64,000 nt of DNA from Acidithiobacillus acidisediminis (GTDB lineage Bacteria > Pseudomonadota > Gammaproteobacteria > Acidithiobacillales > Acidithiobacillaceae). The notes beneath the pieces are model-generated. The model was given only the letters and a program-made list of their open reading frames with translations, was not told the DNA's origin and searched no databases. The position numbers and the translations under genes are program-made. Below, piece after piece: positions 62,531 to 64,000 of this stretch (positions within the stretch are counted from its first letter, which is position 1; every line of letters begins with the position of its first letter). Location of the stretch: NCBI RefSeq assembly GCF_023277115.1, contig NZ_JALQCS010000001.1, positions 1,792,001 through 1,856,000 of the forward strand. Direction: 5' to 3'.

Positions 62531-63196
62531 ATGCTGACGCTCATTCATTTTGACTTCTGCCCTTTTTGCCAGCGGGTGCGTTTGGCACTGGGTTACAAGG
62601 GAATCGTTTTTAACGAGCAGCCAGCGCGCTTTTATGGTCCAGAATACTTCCAATCGATTAGCGGCTTTGGTCGACTACCTGTTGTCGAGTACCCCGATGG
62701 AAGTCGCCAGGGCGAATCTCTGGAGATCATCGCAGAACTGGATCGCCGTTTTCCTGAGACACCGCCGCTCTGTCGCGGAGCCATTAGCGACTCGGAGTGG
62801 GAAGGTGTGCAGGCGTGGCGTGCACGCATCAGTGACATGCTATTTCGCCTGATCGCACCCACATTGCCGCAATATGCGAGTCTCGGACAGGATCCCCGCG
62901 CAATGACCTATTACCGGAACCGTATGGAGAGTTGGCTGGGAGATACGCTGGAGGGGCTGCAGAAGCGTCGTAAGGAGTGGTATGCCGGAATGGAGGTCGA
63001 TCTCCAGGACGTTGCCGCGCGCGTCGCCGTCCACGGCTTCTATACTCCCATGTTTTCTGTGGCCGACACGCTTATTACCGGCGATTTGACCGGCTTACGC
63101 CTACTGGAGGACATCCAGTTGCCACCCGAACTGACCACATACTTCGCACGCGTGGAAGCGGCTGCCCAGACCACGCTTCTGCCCACCCGGGGATAG
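62531..63196 (+). CDS. Glutaredoxin/GST-like protein (Grx2-type)
   Basis: A 221-residue protein beginning MLTLIHFDFCPFCQRVRLAL with the CPFC redox motif, a cis-Pro FGRLPVVEYPDG and SLEIIAELDRRFP. The helical C-terminal half is GST-like. This is the architecture of glutaredoxin 2. GGGAGG lies about 6 nt before the ATG at 62531. It likely protects thiols under metal or oxidative stress and may share control with the divergent ArsR gene. Confidence 0.82.
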   Translation: MLTLIHFDFCPFCQRVRLALGYKGIVFNEQPARFYGPEYFQSISGFGRLPVVEYPDGSRQGESLEIIAELDRRFPETPPLCRGAISDSEWEGVQAWRARISDMLFRLIAPTLPQYASLGQDPRAMTYYRNRMESWLGDTLEGLQKRRKEWYAGMEVDLQDVAARVAVHGFYTPMFSVADTLITGDLTGLRLLEDIQLPPELTTYFARVEAAAQTTLLPTRG

Positions 63197-63292
63197 CAAA
63201 GACGGCCTGGCTTTGTTCGTGAATCATCGGTAGTCGTCAAAGTGGCCCGCGGACGGCCGGTAAGTAAGGGAGAAACTGCGCGTGCGCTCCTG

Positions 63293-63321
63293 TTGACAGG
63301 TGACCCGATCATTACTATATT
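63293..63321 (+). promoter_or_regulatory. Strong sigma-70 promoter giving a probable leaderless mRNA
   Basis: TTGACA (63293-63298), a 17-nt spacer and TATATT (63316-63321) form a near-consensus promoter. The start codon ATG at 63329 is 8 nt after the -10 box, so transcription would begin at or next to it. An imperfect dyad (CTAT...ATAG, 63315-63338) covers the -10 box and start codon and may be the repressor operator. Confidence 0.7.
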
Positions 63322-63328
63322 TGTTCAA

Positions 63329-63718
63329 ATGAGCATAGAAGATACTGATCCGCGTTGTCTCGTCAACTGCTTTGAACCCGGCAAAGTCGCTGCCGCGCGC
63401 ATGCGTCTGGAACAAGATGAATCCGATATCAAAGCGGTTGTGCGCATATTTGATGTGCTGGGAAATCGAACGCGTCTGCGCATCCTGCTTGCTTTGGCGT
63501 CCGAAGAGCTTTGCGTCTGTGACATTGCGCACGCGCTCAACCTCAGTATCAGTGCAGCTTCTCATCAATTACGTGCATTACACGACCGGGACTGGTTGCG
63601 TATGCGTAATGATGGAAAGATGGTCTACTACCGCACCGATCCTCAGAAAGTAAAACAACTTCTCAGCATGACAAACGCCTTCCTGGAAGCCCGGATTGCG
63701 CAGCAGAAAGCAGGATAG
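63329..63718 (+). CDS. CadC-like ArsR-family metal sensor
   Basis: A 129-residue repressor. It has the N-terminal Cys pair C10 and C14 in DPRCLVNCFEPGKV, and C62/C64 in SEELCVCDIAHALNLSISAA, the same four ligands as CadC (Cys7, 11, 58, 60), which binds Cd, Pb and Zn. The HTH is SISAASHQLRALHDRDWLRM and the wing NDGKMVYYR. The ATG at 63329 gives the CadC-like length; it lies 8 nt after the -10 box, so the mRNA appears leaderless. It precedes a permease by 8 bp. Confidence 0.88.
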   Translation: MSIEDTDPRCLVNCFEPGKVAAARMRLEQDESDIKAVVRIFDVLGNRTRLRILLALASEELCVCDIAHALNLSISAASHQLRALHDRDWLRMRNDGKMVYYRTDPQKVKQLLSMTNAFLEARIAQQKAG

Positions 63719-63726
63719 GGGGCTGC

Positions 63727-64000
63727 ATGGATTGGTTGGGTACAGTACTCGATTATTCCAAAGAGTTCGGAGAAGTCGCGGTTTTTGGATTCTTGTTTGC
63801 AGGTTTTTTGCAGGCTGTGGCAAGACCTACGGTGGTGGCCAGGTATTTATCGGGATACTCTTTGTGGCGCGCCAACGCGATCGGCGCTACGGTTGGATTT
63901 TTTACCCCCTTGTGTTGTTGCACTGCGATTCCTACCGCGCTGGCACTTTGGCGTGGAGGTAGTCGCCCCGGGCCTGCCTGCGCCTTTTTAATTGCGACGC
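63727..64000 (+). CDS. PF03773-family permease, N-terminal part (runs off the window)
   Basis: The frame starts MDWLGTVLDYSKEFGEVAVF at 63727 and stays open to the end. The segment FFTPLCCCTAIPTALALWRG is the CxC-containing motif of the permease family (SPxCSCG in many members), which includes the ArsP organoarsenical exporter. At least two helices precede it. It lies directly after the CadC-like sensor gene, so it is likely a sensor-controlled metal(loid) exporter. Confidence 0.82.
   Translation, partial: MDWLGTVLDYSKEFGEVAVFGFLFAGFLQAVARPTVVARYLSGYSLWRANAIGATVGFFTPLCCCTAIPTALALWRGGSRPGPACAFLIAT

Noticed and set aside
1-64000. CRISPR array
   Set aside because: No set of regularly spaced direct repeats was seen; the only tight repeat clusters are the hairpin array and the two-unit peptide repeat.

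Overview
The window reads like a chromosome segment of an acidophilic, sulfur-oxidising proteobacterium of the Acidithiobacillus type. This is inferred from gene content (persulfide dioxygenase with DsrE and OsmC, many thiol-redox and metal-resistance genes, an MNIO/DUF692 peptide cluster); no rRNA or other taxonomic marker is present, so the genus is a guess. No tRNA, rRNA or CRISPR array was seen.

Layout. 1-4.9 kb: a GcvH-like protein tail, an AlkA-type glycosylase, a DUF2945 protein, a frameshifted TDT/SLAC1 transporter, a GST, a ferredoxin-DUF1971 fusion, a decayed membrane-protein gene and a hemerythrin. 5.2-13.6 kb: an anaerobic nitrate respiration operon (narGHJI, a DUF302 gene, narK) behind an FNR-like box. 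13.6-20.6 kb: DUF488, an FAD oxidoreductase, and an EmrAB/OMF-type tripartite efflux operon with a divergent LysR regulator. 20.8-25.5 kb: an integrated replicon with a replication-relaxation-like protein, an unusual GC-rich array of small hairpins, a ColE2-type Rep, a tyrosine integrase and a tRNA-Ser 3'-end-like att core. 25.7-35.8 kb: a type I restriction-modification operon with two different hsdM genes, hsdS, hsdR and a PHP-SMC-like trlF gene carrying a 1-nt frameshift. 36.2-45.0 kb: two large serine recombinases, an IS5-family element, a HipA/YjjJ-type kinase and scraps of mobile DNA.

45.0-56.2 kb (minus strand) is the most interesting part. One operon-like run encodes DsbD, two CPYC thioredoxin-fold proteins, a small secreted peptide with two GGMMRHGCSG repeats, an MNIO (DUF692) enzyme, its DUF2063 partner, a third thioredoxin-fold protein, an apolipoprotein N-acyltransferase (lnt) and a 102-codon ORF. 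This looks like a ribosomally made, post-translationally modified peptide (RiPP) system of the bufferin type wrapped in periplasmic disulfide chemistry, with a precursor unlike the standard ones. The lnt gene is split by two insertion events: an IS1182/IS5-like element, itself split by a 1149-bp IS5-family element, and a second inverted copy of that 1149-bp element. Removing the insertions and one copy of each target duplication restores an exact 507-codon lnt frame.

56.4-64.0 kb: a sulfur operon (persulfide dioxygenase, ArsR, MFS, DsrE, with 4-bp overlaps, plus OsmC), a TlpA-like protein, a Met-rich winged-helix protein, a methyltransferase/SHOCT/ArsR set with a palindromic operator, a divergent GST-like protein, and a CadC-like metal sensor (promoter predicts a leaderless mRNA) upstream of a PF03773 permease that runs off the window.
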